Shown one piece after another: positions 16,811-26,345 of a DNA stretch of 54,502 nt. Both the position numbers and the translations under genes were made by a program. The DNA comes from Rubripirellula obstinata (lineage in GTDB: Bacteria > Planctomycetota > Planctomycetia > Pirellulales > Pirellulaceae), in contig NZ_LWSK01000027.1 of NCBI RefSeq assembly GCF_001642955.1, positions 1 through 54,502 of the forward strand, given 5' to 3'. Each line of letters opens with the position of its first letter. Position 1 is the stretch's first letter. Under the pieces are notes generated by a model. The model was not told the DNA's origin, did no database searches, and was given only the letters and a program-made list of their open reading frames with translations.

Positions 16811-18073
16811 ATGTGTCGCGTTGCTACTGCTGTCGCCCTGTTGTTGATTCTTCCCGCCGTCATTTTTGCGGTTCCGCCCGAAAGCTCGACCGACATCGCG
16901 TTGCGTGCGTCGTGTCGGATTTTCGCCGGCAACGCCCGAGGCAGTGGAGTCATCTTCGATGCCGACGCGGACAACTACCGCGTGCTCACAAACGCTCACG
17001 TCGTCGGCAAAACCGGCAACCGCGTGAAGTTGGAATTTGAACACTCGGGTTATCGGTCCGATCCGATCGTTGGTCGTGTCGTTCGTTCGCACATCGCCCC
17101 CAACACTTCGATTGACTTGGCGATTGTCGAACTGCCGCGAACTTCGTTTCCCGGTCCGATGCCCGTTGTGCCGCTTGCAGGTGTCGCCAGCAAGGATGCT
17201 GCGACCGTGCTGACGGTGGGTGCCCAAGGAGGGGCCGCCGTCAGCCTGCAACGCGGTCACATCGTTAGGCAAACTCGCGGCTTGATCTACTACAAGCCCG
17301 AAGCACTGCCCGGTCGATCTGGTTCGCCGTTGTTCGACGCCGATGGCTCTCGCGTCGTCGGCTTGGTCGCATGGCGAACCGGCGATGGCCACGGACTCGC
17401 CATGAACGCCGCTCGGGTGCGTTCGTTTGTTCGCGGCGAGGTGTCCCACGACGACATCGAAGCCGACTTGCCCGACGATGCGATTCCGCTCTGGCAATCC
17501 CGCGTGCGTTTGGTCCTCGTGACCGCCGCCGGTTGCCAACCGTGCGAACTGCAAAAGCGTTCGATGCCCGACGACGTTCGCTACGAAACGGTGGACATCG
17601 AAAAGGCGAACGCCAAAGGCTACCGCGTCCGCACGACACCGACGCTGATGGTGTTCGTCGATGGCAAGCTGGAAAGCCAATCCGCCGGACTGCTTCGCGG
17701 CGATGCGTTGCGATCGTTTCTGGACCGTTGGGGTTTCGGCAAAGACCACACCCAGCCCGACACTGAAGCCCACGACAACGACGACTTCAACCCGTGGACG
17801 AACCCAGGCCGCTGGGAACGCGGCCCGATCCGCGACCGCATCGACAACGCCAAAGACCGCTTCGCATGGTGGCTGCTGGGCAAATGGCTCGGCTTCGCCG
17901 CTGGCGGAGTAGCGATCGTGTTCCCGTGGCTGTTCTTTATCTATCGAGCGTTACGCAAACTGCGTAGCGACGATGGCGGCGGCTGCCCCGCGAACAAAGC
18001 ACGAACCCGACGCCGTTCTCCGCGAGGACCGCGAAAGTCCCAACAGACCAACCGGCGGGGGAACGGGCCGTAA
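16811..18073 (+). CDS. Secreted trypsin-like protease fused to thioredoxin and a membrane anchor
   Basis: 420 residues from the ATG at 16811, which has GGAGG upstream and opens a signal peptide (VATAVALLLILPAVIFA). Residues about 25-210 are a trypsin-like domain with H63 (NAHVVG), D102 (SIDLAIV) and S170 (GRSGSPLF). Residues about 228-315 are thioredoxin-like with C242-QP-C245 and the cis-proline motif TTPTLMVF. A transmembrane helix follows (about 353-380) with a basic tail. The predicted orientation puts protease and redox domain outside the cytoplasm. A truncated homologue exists in element A (28427-28909), so the gene belongs to the element backbone rather than to the variable cargo. Function is unknown. 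Confidence 0.85.
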   Translation: MCRVATAVALLLILPAVIFAVPPESSTDIALRASCRIFAGNARGSGVIFDADADNYRVLTNAHVVGKTGNRVKLEFEHSGYRSDPIVGRVVRSHIAPNTSIDLAIVELPRTSFPGPMPVVPLAGVASKDAATVLTVGAQGGAAVSLQRGHIVRQTRGLIYYKPEALPGRSGSPLFDADGSRVVGLVAWRTGDGHGLAMNAARVRSFVRGEVSHDDIEADLPDDAIPLWQSRVRLVLVTAAGCQPCELQKRSMPDDVRYETVDIEKANAKGYRVRTTPTLMVFVDGKLESQSAGLLRGDALRSFLDRWGFGKDHTQPDTEAHDNDDFNPWTNPGRWERGPIRDRIDNAKDRFAWWLLGKWLGFAAGGVAIVFPWLFFIYRALRKLRSDDGGGCPANKARTRRRSPRGPRKSQQTNRRGNGP

Positions 18074-18130
18074 GTCATTTCCTGGAAATCGTTTGTGGCG
18101 ACGAGCACTGTTTGCGGGAGGAAAATCCTG

Positions 18131-18159
18131 TTGACTGAACCCCATTCGTCCGATATGAT
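18131..18159 (+). promoter_or_regulatory. Strong sigma-70-like promoter before the HEPN locus
   Basis: TTGACT and TATGAT separated by exactly 17 bases, near consensus. Transcription should start near 18166, upstream of a structured segment and terminator, not directly at the HEPN gene. Confidence 0.7.
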
Positions 18160-18165
18160 TCAGGC

Positions 18166-18273
18166 GTACTTACCAATCTAGCAAAGGGCCTTCGGGGCGG
18201 ATTGTGCGTGCACTTCCAAACCCTCGGCCCTGACCATACGAAAGCACCTGTCCCGACGGCAGGTGCTTTTTTT
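18166..18273 (+). ncRNA. Candidate small structured RNA upstream of the HEPN gene
   Basis: Between a near-consensus promoter and a strong terminator there is about 108 bases with no open frame. It can form an outer stem AGGGCC (18185-18190)/GGCCCT (18226-18231) enclosing GGG/CCC and a small GTGC-GTGCAC palindrome. An alternative pairing TCAGG (18160-18164)/CCTGA (18229-18233) gives a 74-base tRNA-sized fold followed by CCA, but without canonical D or T loops. It may be an independent small RNA, an RNA antitoxin-like partner, or an attenuating leader of the HEPN gene. No known RNA family is recognised. Confidence 0.4.
18241..18273 (+). terminator. Rho-independent terminator between the leader RNA and the HEPN gene
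   Basis: A 10-bp stem AAAGCACCTG/CAGGTGCTTT with a 9-base loop and a run of seven or more T. It ends 13 bases before the HEPN start codon, so HEPN expression depends on read-through or a cryptic promoter. Confidence 0.85.
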
Positions 18274-18286
18274 ATGCTGAAACGCC

Positions 18287-20020
18287 ATGTGGCTTCCCGA
18301 CAATCCTGACGACGCGAACGATCCCGGCTCGGTCTTTCTTCTAGCCGCTTGGCATGAGCTTTTCTTTGGCTTCACGCCCGATTCTTTCCAGCCCAGACTG
18401 CACAATGTGCCCTCGCTTGTTGAAGAACTCATCGACATGGGGGGACTTTGGCAGAATGAACCCCGCAATGTCGCACACGTCGAGAAGCTGAAAGCTGAAC
18501 TCAATGCGGCCATCAAGTCCGAAGACGCGATTCTTTCACAGATACCGACGTACAAATCGCGTGCGATGTCGCTTGCCAAAGCGAAGACACCCGAAGCGAT
18601 CATTGCGGGTGGTGGAATTCTCGCCGGCCAAAGCCGATCCTACTGGCGAGCGTTTGAATCGCTGTTGCTCAGTACCGTCAGCGAATTGCCAAATCGAAAG
18701 CAAGATGCAATCGAGAATCTCCGTCGTTTGGCGACGTTCGCGTTTCAGCACGGCAAAGAGGACGACGACGTTTGGGAGCCGTTGGACAAATCGGCCAACA
18801 GATGCCCGGTTGACGTCCTTCGTCAAATGATTGCTCTGACGCGGGAATCAGAGAAAGAATACTCCTGCACGCTCACAATTCTTGGTGAGGTTGCAGGGAT
18901 GCACTCGACTGTCCGCAAGTGCGGTCACAAGGTCGTGTCCGTAAGAGACCTGCCCGATGATTACACCGCTGCGTTGTCGAATTACGACTCGAAACCGCTT
19001 CACGTTCGCGTTGATGTTGATGCGAAGTCCATCCGCCATGCAGTTGCCGATGCACGCGAACGTCTGGAACTTGCGATCGGCATTGCCAGTTTGTATCAAA
19101 ACCCTCCCGAGTTGCGATTGCATCCAACAGCGTTTGTTTCTTCGAGCGGGCAGGACAAAGTCTTCGTACAAAGCGAACAGGCATTTCGTCGGCTCTACCC
19201 CCGAACCAACGCGAAGCGAGACATCAAACACGCGATTGAACTCGTTTCAAAAACCAAAGTGGATCGACGCATACTCGCTGCCGTCAAGCAACTTGCCCTT
19301 GCGTCGGGCAGCAGCGACACGCGAACTCGGTTCGTCAATCTTTGGTCGTCCGTCGAAACGCTGGCGGGTTCACACGAAGGCGAAACAACGATGGAACGGG
19401 TTAGCGAGCTAATTGTTCCGCTAGTTATTTCGCGGCATGTTCATCGAACGACACGTTACATGACCATCCTTACCCAGCGTTTCGGCAACACCATTGGCAG
19501 TACCCAGTATGGATCAGGGTTTCGGGAAACAGAAAACGGAGTCATCTTTTCAGACGACATGCTCGTTGCGCTCACGTCCAAATGTCGCGACCCCAAGATT
19601 GCCGACCTGCTGAGATTCGCCGACCATCCGCTGTTGCGTTTTCGGTTGTACGACACTTGGAAGATCTTCCATGATCCAAAGCAACTACGATCCAGATTGG
19701 AAACGTCGAAACAACGCCTGGAATGGCAAGTTGCCCGAATCTACCGGGCACGAAACCTACTGGTTCACGAGGGACGCGAAGTCCCACACATTGTCCCGCT
19801 GCTCGACAATCTTCAAAACTACTTGTCGATGCTGGTTCAGCGGTTGATTCACGAAACCAAACGGAATGCCACTAATGAATGGGGCGTGCGGCATTGCATC
19901 GAATACTGGAAAGGGCGAATGCACCATTCACTTGATGGACTAAAAGAAAATCCGTCGAGCCTGACCACTCGCGATTTCTTGGAAAAAGGCCAACGCATCC
20001 AATTGTGGAATGATCGGTAG
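18287..20020 (+). CDS. Large HEPN-domain protein (ApeA-like), candidate anti-phage RNase
   Basis: A 577-residue protein. The C-terminal region has a canonical HEPN ribonuclease motif R489-N-L-L-V-H494 (YRARNLLVHEG), followed by helices of about 80 residues. The size and position of the motif resemble ApeA-like HEPN proteins of bacterial defence islands; that assignment is inference. The N-terminal 250 residues are helical and unassigned, with a possible metal or regulatory site at TVRKCGHK. No Shine-Dalgarno site is evident and a terminator lies just upstream, suggesting tight expression. It precedes a type III restriction-modification operon. Confidence 0.75.
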   Translation: MWLPDNPDDANDPGSVFLLAAWHELFFGFTPDSFQPRLHNVPSLVEELIDMGGLWQNEPRNVAHVEKLKAELNAAIKSEDAILSQIPTYKSRAMSLAKAKTPEAIIAGGGILAGQSRSYWRAFESLLLSTVSELPNRKQDAIENLRRLATFAFQHGKEDDDVWEPLDKSANRCPVDVLRQMIALTRESEKEYSCTLTILGEVAGMHSTVRKCGHKVVSVRDLPDDYTAALSNYDSKPLHVRVDVDAKSIRHAVADARERLELAIGIASLYQNPPELRLHPTAFVSSSGQDKVFVQSEQAFRRLYPRTNAKRDIKHAIELVSKTKVDRRILAAVKQLALASGSSDTRTRFVNLWSSVETLAGSHEGETTMERVSELIVPLVISRHVHRTTRYMTILTQRFGNTIGSTQYGSGFRETENGVIFSDDMLVALTSKCRDPKIADLLRFADHPLLRFRLYDTWKIFHDPKQLRSRLETSKQRLEWQVARIYRARNLLVHEGREVPHIVPLLDNLQNYLSMLVQRLIHETKRNATNEWGVRHCIEYWKGRMHHSLDGLKENPSSLTTRDFLEKGQRIQLWNDR

Positions 20021-20240
20021 GCGATCCACGGAACGATCCCTCTGATTGCGGCCAGATGCCGTCGCCTTCCCCGTCGTGATACGGGCTTGATAAACTCGAG
20101 CCTCACAAACCTCGGGCCGGCGTCCGGCGGCTGATTTCGCGGGATACCCCCAATCTGCCGCCACGCGTTAGCGTCCGGTTACGACGACACGAACACAGAA
20201 CCGTGGGCAAACGCCCGGCGGCTGATAACGGGAATGGGCT

Positions 20241-22640
20241 ATGGTCAAGAAGACGGGTGACGGCGCAACGCACAGCGGCGGCAAGATGCAGTTGAGCGAT
20301 GCGGAAAAGCAGGATGTGATTCGGCATTTGGATGCCGGTCGGCCGTTGCCGGACAAGTATCGGTTTTTGTTGTTCGAGGACAAACGCGAAGTCGAGTTGG
20401 TTTGGAACGGCAAGACCAACGAGGTTTGCAATGTCGTGCTGCCGTTTCAGACGATCGAACAAGTCGATGAACCGCGAGCGGAAACCGAAGCCGACGCGGT
20501 GGCCGAAGACAAGGCGACCTATCAACCGACGTTCTTCAGTTTGGACGAGCGAGGCCGGCAACTCAAAGGCTGGACCAACAAGCTGATCTGGGGCGACAAC
20601 AAACTGATCCTCTCGTCGCTCAAAAACGGCCCCATGCGAGAAGAGATCGAAAAGCAAGGCGGCATCAAACTGATCTACATTGATCCGCCGTTTGATGTCG
20701 GGGCGGACTTTTCGATGGATATTGAGGTGGGTGATGGTGAAACGCTGACCAAGCGTCCCAGTATCTTGGAGGAGATTGCGTATCGCGATACTTGGGGGAA
20801 GGGGGCTGATTCATTTATATCAATGCTTCATGAAAGGCTGGTTTTGCTCCGAGACTTACTCGCCCAAGACGGAAGTATCTACGTTCATATGGGACCTCAA
20901 GTTTCGCATCTAGTTGAAGCTGCAATACGAGAGGTGTTTGGTAACTCAGGAGCAAATGCAGCCATCACTTGGAAGAGGGTTACAGCACATGGAGATAGTA
21001 AGCGTTGGGGGATAATTCACGACAACATCATCTGGCAATCTAAATCTGCAAAATTCATTTGGAACCCACAATACAATCCTTACGAAGAAAAGTATTTAGC
21101 CTCGAAGTACACGCACAAAACAGAGGACGGAAGACGTTACCGGCTAGACAATCTAACGAGCCCGCATGCACGACCAAACATGACTTATGAGTGGAGGGGG
21201 CACCAGCCTCCGGCAATGGGTTGGCGTTATGAATTCTCCACCATGGAGCGATTGCATGGCGAGGGGAGGATTGAGTTGCCGAAGAAAAAGGGAGGTCGAC
21301 CTCAACTTCGACGCTTTCTTGACGAGGGACAAGGCGTTCCAGTTGGTTCGATCTGGACACGTATCTCTCCAGTCAACTCCCAAGCAAAGGAAGACACTGG
21401 CTATGATACACAGAAGCCTGAGTCTCTACTTGAACGGGTAATCAACGCGTCTTCCAACCACGGAGATTTGGTCGTCGATGTCTTTTGCGGCTCCGGAACC
21501 ACCGCCGCCGTCGCCGAAAAACTTGGCCGCAAGTGGATCGTCAGTGACCTTGGCAAATTCGCGATCCACACCACCCGCAAACGTATGATCGGCGTTCAGC
21601 GTGAACTCAAAGAAGCCGGACAAGACTACCGGGCTTTTGAAATCCTGAACCTGGGCAAGTACGAACGGCAACACTTTGTCGGCGTGAACCCGAACCTTCG
21701 CGAGGAAGAGAAACAGCAGCAACTCGAGGCCAAAGAAGCCGCGTTCCTGGAATTGATCTTGAACGCCTACAAGGCGGAAAAGACCGACGGTTTCGCCACC
21801 TTTCACGGCAAGAAGTCGGGGCGACTGGTGGCGATCGGACCGGTCAACTTGCCGGTGACCCGGTTGTTTGTCGAAGAGATCATCTTGGAATGTCGCAAGA
21901 AGCAAATCACCAAAGTCGACATCCTGGGCTTCGAGTTTGAAATGGGCTTGTTCCCCAACGTGCTCGACGAGGCTCGCGGCAAGGGCATCGACATCGCTCC
22001 CAAATACATCCCCGCCGAAGTGTTCGACAAACGGGCGATCGAAAAGAACCAAGTCGTCTTTCACGACGTGGCGTTCATCGAAGTCCGACCGCACCTGAAA
22101 GAAGAATCCATCGGCGTCGAATTGACGGACTTTTCGGTGTTCTATTCGCAAGAGTCGATCGCGGCGGCGGAAGAATCGCTGGGCAGTAAAAAGAAGGCGG
22201 GCAGCAAGATCGTCGTGGATCGTGGCCAGATCGTGAAAGTCATCAAGGACAAAAAAGGAGTGATGAGCCGCGAAGTGCTGACGAAGACTTGGACCGACTG
22301 GATTGATTACTGGTCGGTCGATTTCGACTACGAGAGCAAACGCGAGATCATCCGTATCCAGTCGCCCGAAACGGGTGAATCGACCGAGGAATGGACGGGC
22401 GAGTATGTGTTTGAAAACGAGTGGCAGAGTTTCCGGACTCGCAAGGACCGCAGCCTGGAACTGAAAAGCGTTTTCCATTCCTGTAAACCCGGTCGCCGCA
22501 AAGTCGCCGTGAAGGTGGTCGACATCTTCGGCAACGACACCATGACGATCGTCGACGTGGACGTGCCGGCGTCGTCAAAGAAAGGCGGCAAGAAGAAGGC
22601 CGCGTCGAAAAAGACCACCGCAAAGAAGGGAGGCAAGTAA
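20241..22640 (+). CDS. mod: Type III restriction-modification system methyltransferase (Mod)
   Basis: A 799-residue beta-class DNA N6-adenine methyltransferase: the catalytic motif DPPF (about residue 150) comes before the AdoMet motif FCGSGT (about 415). The target-recognition region lies between them. It recognises the site for both modification and cleavage in complex with Res. A long C-terminal extension (about 480-799) ends in a Lys/Ala-rich, histone-H1-like tail (KKKAASKKTTAKKGGK). The region 20790-21440, encoding the recognition part, is visibly AT-richer than both flanks. Its stop overlaps the res start by one base. Short CGGCGGCTGA repeats precede the gene. Confidence 0.93.
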   Translation: MVKKTGDGATHSGGKMQLSDAEKQDVIRHLDAGRPLPDKYRFLLFEDKREVELVWNGKTNEVCNVVLPFQTIEQVDEPRAETEADAVAEDKATYQPTFFSLDERGRQLKGWTNKLIWGDNKLILSSLKNGPMREEIEKQGGIKLIYIDPPFDVGADFSMDIEVGDGETLTKRPSILEEIAYRDTWGKGADSFISMLHERLVLLRDLLAQDGSIYVHMGPQVSHLVEAAIREVFGNSGANAAITWKRVTAHGDSKRWGIIHDNIIWQSKSAKFIWNPQYNPYEEKYLASKYTHKTEDGRRYRLDNLTSPHARPNMTYEWRGHQPPAMGWRYEFSTMERLHGEGRIELPKKKGGRPQLRRFLDEGQGVPVGSIWTRISPVNSQAKEDTGYDTQKPESLLERVINASSNHGDLVVDVFCGSGTTAAVAEKLGRKWIVSDLGKFAIHTTRKRMIGVQRELKEAGQDYRAFEILNLGKYERQHFVGVNPNLREEEKQQQLEAKEAAFLELILNAYKAEKTDGFATFHGKKSGRLVAIGPVNLPVTRLFVEEIILECRKKQITKVDILGFEFEMGLFPNVLDEARGKGIDIAPKYIPAEVFDKRAIEKNQVVFHDVAFIEVRPHLKEESIGVELTDFSVFYSQESIAAAEESLGSKKKAGSKIVVDRGQIVKVIKDKKGVMSREVLTKTWTDWIDYWSVDFDYESKREIIRIQSPETGESTEEWTGEYVFENEWQSFRTRKDRSLELKSVFHSCKPGRRKVAVKVVDIFGNDTMTIVDVDVPASSKKGGKKKAASKKTTAKKGGK

Positions 22641-25324
22641 TGGCTCTGCATCCAGAATTCCCCTCGTCGCCCCATGCGATCTTGGCCCCCGAGATTCGTT
22701 GGTTTCCCGCTGACGAAGCGATGCGGGAAACGACCAGCGATAAACTGATGCCGCCGTTGGTGGCGATGCTGCGTCGCAAGGTGCAAGAGTTTCGCGATAG
22801 CGATTACGTCGGGGCGTCGGCGACCAGTGCGTCGCTGCTGCGTTGGTGGTTCAAGACCGAACACCTGTTGCCGCAAGCCGACGGCACAACGGCCGCGTTC
22901 GAGTATTACTTTGCCCAGCGGGAAGCGATCGAAACGATCGTTTACCTGATGGACGTAGTTGGTTTTCAAGACAAACACGACCTGATGCGTTTCGATAGCA
23001 GCGGCATTGTCTCGGGCGGCATGTTCGATGAAACGTGGCGGCGGTTGGTGGTGAAGATGGCGACCGGTGCCGGCAAGACCAAGGTGATGAGTCTGGCGCT
23101 GGCGTGGAGCTATTTCCATCGACTGTACGAAGAAGACTCGCAAATGTCGCGAAACTTCCTGGTGATCGCTCCCAACATTATTGTGCTGGACCGCATCTAT
23201 AAAGATTTCCAAGGTCTGAGGATCTTTCACGAAGACCCGGTGTTGCCCGACAACGGGTTCGATGGCCACTATTGGCGAGATGATTTCCAGTTGACGTTGC
23301 ACTTGCAGGACGAGGTGCGAGTCACGCAGTCGACGGGCAACATTTTCTTGACGAACATTCACCGCGTTTACGACAACAATACACCCGACCCGTCGCCCGA
23401 TGACGACGACACGATGGATTATTTCCTGGGGAAGCGGCCGACGGGCGAGACGACGGATTCCAAAGTCGACCTTGGCGTGATCGTTCGCGACATCGACGAA
23501 TTGATGGTGCTGAACGACGAAGCTCATCACATCCACGACAACAAGTTGGCGTGGTTCAAGTCGATCGAGGACATCCATAACCGACTGGTGCAAAAGGACG
23601 GGCGGCTTGCGCTGCAAGTTGACGTGACGGCGACACCCAAACACAACAACGGTGCGATTTTTGTTCAAACGATTTCGGACTATCCGTTGGTCGAGGCGAT
23701 TTCGCAGAACGTGGTGAAGCATCCGGTGTTGCCCGACGCGGCCAGTCGGACGCGGTTGTCGGAAAAACAGTCTTCGCGTTTCACCGAGAAATACGCGGAC
23801 TATCTGGACCTGGGCGTGATCGAGTGGCGATCGGCTTACGAGGAACACGAAAAGCTGGGCAAGAAAGCGATCCTGTTCGTGATGGTCGACGATACGAAGA
23901 ACTGCGACGAGGTGGCGGATTACTTGTCGGCGAACTATCCGGACTTGGCCAGCGATGACGCGGTGTTGACGATTCACACGAAAAGCAACGGTGAGATTTC
24001 CGAGGCGACCAGCGGCAAAAAGAAAGAAGAGCTCGAGGAACTTCGCAAGATCGCCAACAACGTCGATGATCCGCTGAATCCGTGCAAGGCGATCGTTTCG
24101 GTGTTGATGCTGAAAGAGGGCTGGGACGTTCGCAACGTGACAACGATCGTGGGCCTGCGGGCCTATTCGGCGAAAAGCAATATCTTGCCCGAACAAACGC
24201 TCGGTCGCGGTTTGCGAAAGATGTATCCCGGCGACACCGAGGAATACGTCAGCGTGATCGGCACCAACGCGTTCATGGAGTTCGTCGAAGGCATCCAGGC
24301 CGAGGGCGTTGAGCTGGAACGCAAGGCGATGGGCGAAGGCACGAAGCCCAAGACGCCGTTGGTGGTAGAAGTCGACAACGAGAATGAAAAGAAGGACGTC
24401 GATGCACTAGATATCGAGATTCCCGTGCTGACGCCGCGACTCCGCCGCGAATACAAGAACCTGGCAGATATGAAGACCAGCGGACTGGGCAACAAGCCGG
24501 TCGAGTACAAGAGTTTCTCCGAGGAAGAACAACGCGAAATCGTGTTCAAGGACATCACGACCGACGAGATCACTCACACGACGATCTTGGATACGGCGGG
24601 GATCGCGGATTGGCGTAGCGTGATCGGCTACTTTACCCAAACGGTGATGCGTGAATTGCGTTTGGTCAGCGGCTACGAAGTGCTGTACGCGAAAGTGAAG
24701 GCGTTTGTCCGCGATGAATTGTTTGGGAAGACGGTTGATTTGGAAGACCCAAATACGCTTCGCAATTTGTCGGAATTGGCAGCCACGAAAACGGTCATCA
24801 ACGCGATGAAGAATGCGGTGAACGAGTTGACGATCACCGAATCAGGCGACGCTGAAATCCGCAGCACGATCAAACTTCGCGAAACACGGCCTTTCGTGAC
24901 GAAGGACCAAGCGTACATGCTGCCAAAGAAATCGGTGTTCAACCGAATTGTTGGCGATAGCCACTTGGAATTGCAGTTCGCAGCGTTCTTGGAAGATTGC
25001 GATGACGTGGTTTCCTACGCAAAGAACTATTTTGCGGTCCACTTCAAGTTGGACTATGTCAACGCAGACGGGAACATTTCAAACTACTACCCCGATTTCA
25101 TCGTTCGATTGAAAGACGGACGTATTTTGATTGTGGAGACAAAGGGGCAAGAAGATTTGGATGTTCCACCGAAGATGGCTCGACTGAAACAGTGGTGCGA
25201 TGATGTGAACCAGGTCGCCAATGGTGCGAAGTATGACTTCGTGTTTGTCGACCAGGAGAGCTTTGAGAAGTACGAACCGAAGTCGTGCCAAGACTTGCTC
25301 GATGGATTTACCGAGTACAAGTAG
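22640..25324 (+). CDS. res: Type III restriction endonuclease subunit (Res)
   Basis: An 894-residue superfamily 2 helicase-nuclease. Walker A is TGAGKT (about residue 142), motif II LNDEAHH (about 293), motif III VTATPK, and helicase motif VI lies around EQTLGRGLRKM. The C-terminal PD-(D/E)XK nuclease is at about 815-840 (NYYPDFIV, then IVETKGQ). Res translocates or switches along DNA and cuts near sites left unmodified by Mod. The start codon overlaps the mod stop, so the two are translationally coupled. All key motifs look intact. Confidence 0.94.
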   Translation: MALHPEFPSSPHAILAPEIRWFPADEAMRETTSDKLMPPLVAMLRRKVQEFRDSDYVGASATSASLLRWWFKTEHLLPQADGTTAAFEYYFAQREAIETIVYLMDVVGFQDKHDLMRFDSSGIVSGGMFDETWRRLVVKMATGAGKTKVMSLALAWSYFHRLYEEDSQMSRNFLVIAPNIIVLDRIYKDFQGLRIFHEDPVLPDNGFDGHYWRDDFQLTLHLQDEVRVTQSTGNIFLTNIHRVYDNNTPDPSPDDDDTMDYFLGKRPTGETTDSKVDLGVIVRDIDELMVLNDEAHHIHDNKLAWFKSIEDIHNRLVQKDGRLALQVDVTATPKHNNGAIFVQTISDYPLVEAISQNVVKHPVLPDAASRTRLSEKQSSRFTEKYADYLDLGVIEWRSAYEEHEKLGKKAILFVMVDDTKNCDEVADYLSANYPDLASDDAVLTIHTKSNGEISEATSGKKKEELEELRKIANNVDDPLNPCKAIVSVLMLKEGWDVRNVTTIVGLRAYSAKSNILPEQTLGRGLRKMYPGDTEEYVSVIGTNAFMEFVEGIQAEGVELERKAMGEGTKPKTPLVVEVDNENEKKDVDALDIEIPVLTPRLRREYKNLADMKTSGLGNKPVEYKSFSEEEQREIVFKDITTDEITHTTILDTAGIADWRSVIGYFTQTVMRELRLVSGYEVLYAKVKAFVRDELFGKTVDLEDPNTLRNLSELAATKTVINAMKNAVNELTITESGDAEIRSTIKLRETRPFVTKDQAYMLPKKSVFNRIVGDSHLELQFAAFLEDCDDVVSYAKNYFAVHFKLDYVNADGNISNYYPDFIVRLKDGRILIVETKGQEDLDVPPKMARLKQWCDDVNQVANGAKYDFVFVDQESFEKYEPKSCQDLLDGFTEYK

Positions 25325-25699
25325 CCACTGAATCGCTTTCGATCAGTCTAGCGTCGACCGTCTTGCAAAAGGCGACGCTACCAGTGCCGCCGAAACGATC
25401 GAGCAAGTCTCTGTTCCGATCAAGCGCTTTCACGGCGGGGCAATGCTGTTTGGGTTGGAGTACATCCAGCGTGACGATGCCTTGGAGCATCGTCCGTGCC
25501 ACCGGGCTTTGAAGCCCGGTTGAGGCTGTCCGCAAGCGGGTAGCCAACTTCTTTCGAGGGTCAACGTCGAACGCGATGCCACCGCTGCGTTCGTCCGTTC
25601 CGGTCGTCCGCTCGGGTCAAACATCGGCCCCCCCATCGCACAAGTGCGGGGGGCCGATGTTCGACCTTTCGCTCCCGACCTTCACTCCCTCTCTTCGCT
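25325..25699. other. Intergenic region with a 13-bp hairpin
   Basis: No convincing gene. A perfect 13-bp stem at 25621-25633/25648-25660 (ACATCGGCCCCCC and its complement) lies 40 bases before the next small gene. It has no T-run and may be a structural or transcription-attenuating element. Confidence 0.55.
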
Positions 25700-26005
25700 A
25701 TGCACATTCACGATTCCGACATCCCCGTCTTCGTTCGCCGTCGTCGTCCCTGTCGGGACTTGGTTGTCGCCGTGCTTTCGCACGTTTACTCGGTCCTGCT
25801 GCTCGCCGTGTTGTACATCGCTTTCGCGATGCGAATGATGTCCGGTGGGTTCATCCGCTACACGCGGCTCCACCGCGTTCCCGTCGAATGGCTCTGGCTC
25901 GTCGATTACGACTACACTCCGCCGTTCTGGGTCCAATGGGCACACATCCGCTACATCGACGCGATCTACGACGCCGTTGAACTTCACTACCCGGTCGAAC
26001 CGTGA
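25700..26005 (+). CDS. Small membrane protein of element B
   Basis: A 101-residue frame with strongly coding-like codon choice (C/G in third positions). It has one clear hydrophobic helix (VLSHVYSVLLLAVLYIAFAM, about residues 25-45) after a basic RRRRPCR segment, and an aromatic-rich C-terminus (WLWLVDYDYTPPFWVQW). No family is recognised. It lies between the res gene and the palindromic repeat block and has no counterpart in element A. Confidence 0.6.
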   Translation: MHIHDSDIPVFVRRRRPCRDLVVAVLSHVYSVLLLAVLYIAFAMRMMSGGFIRYTRLHRVPVEWLWLVDYDYTPPFWVQWAHIRYIDAIYDAVELHYPVEP

Positions 26006-26345
26006 CCGGCGGGGCCGGTCGTGACCGGGCCTTGCGGCCCAGTTCGCAACACGGCCCAGAGCGGTCGCAAGCGTTGGTCAAACGGTTTCCCGGTGGAGAG
26101 CGTTTCGGTGGTTCAGCCGTTCTCTACCAAGTAGGAACTCCGGCTACGACGTACTGATGTCGCCGTCTCCGTTCGTACCTCACTGCGCCGACAACATCAG
26201 AACGTCTCCGCCTACGTCTGTTGTTTTCCCGCTTCGCGGATGGACGTCATCACTTCGCCTCCGCTACTGCCGCCGCCTGCGTTCGTTCCTCACTCCGGCG
26301 ACGACATCCGCTACGGCTACGCGATGACCACCATCCGCTGCGCTC

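Noticed and set aside
18160-18236. A degenerate tRNA or tmRNA-like gene ending in CCA
   Set aside because: Only a 5-bp acceptor-like stem forms. There is no canonical D-arm, anticodon stem or TTCRANY T-loop, so I list it only as an unclassified structured RNA candidate.
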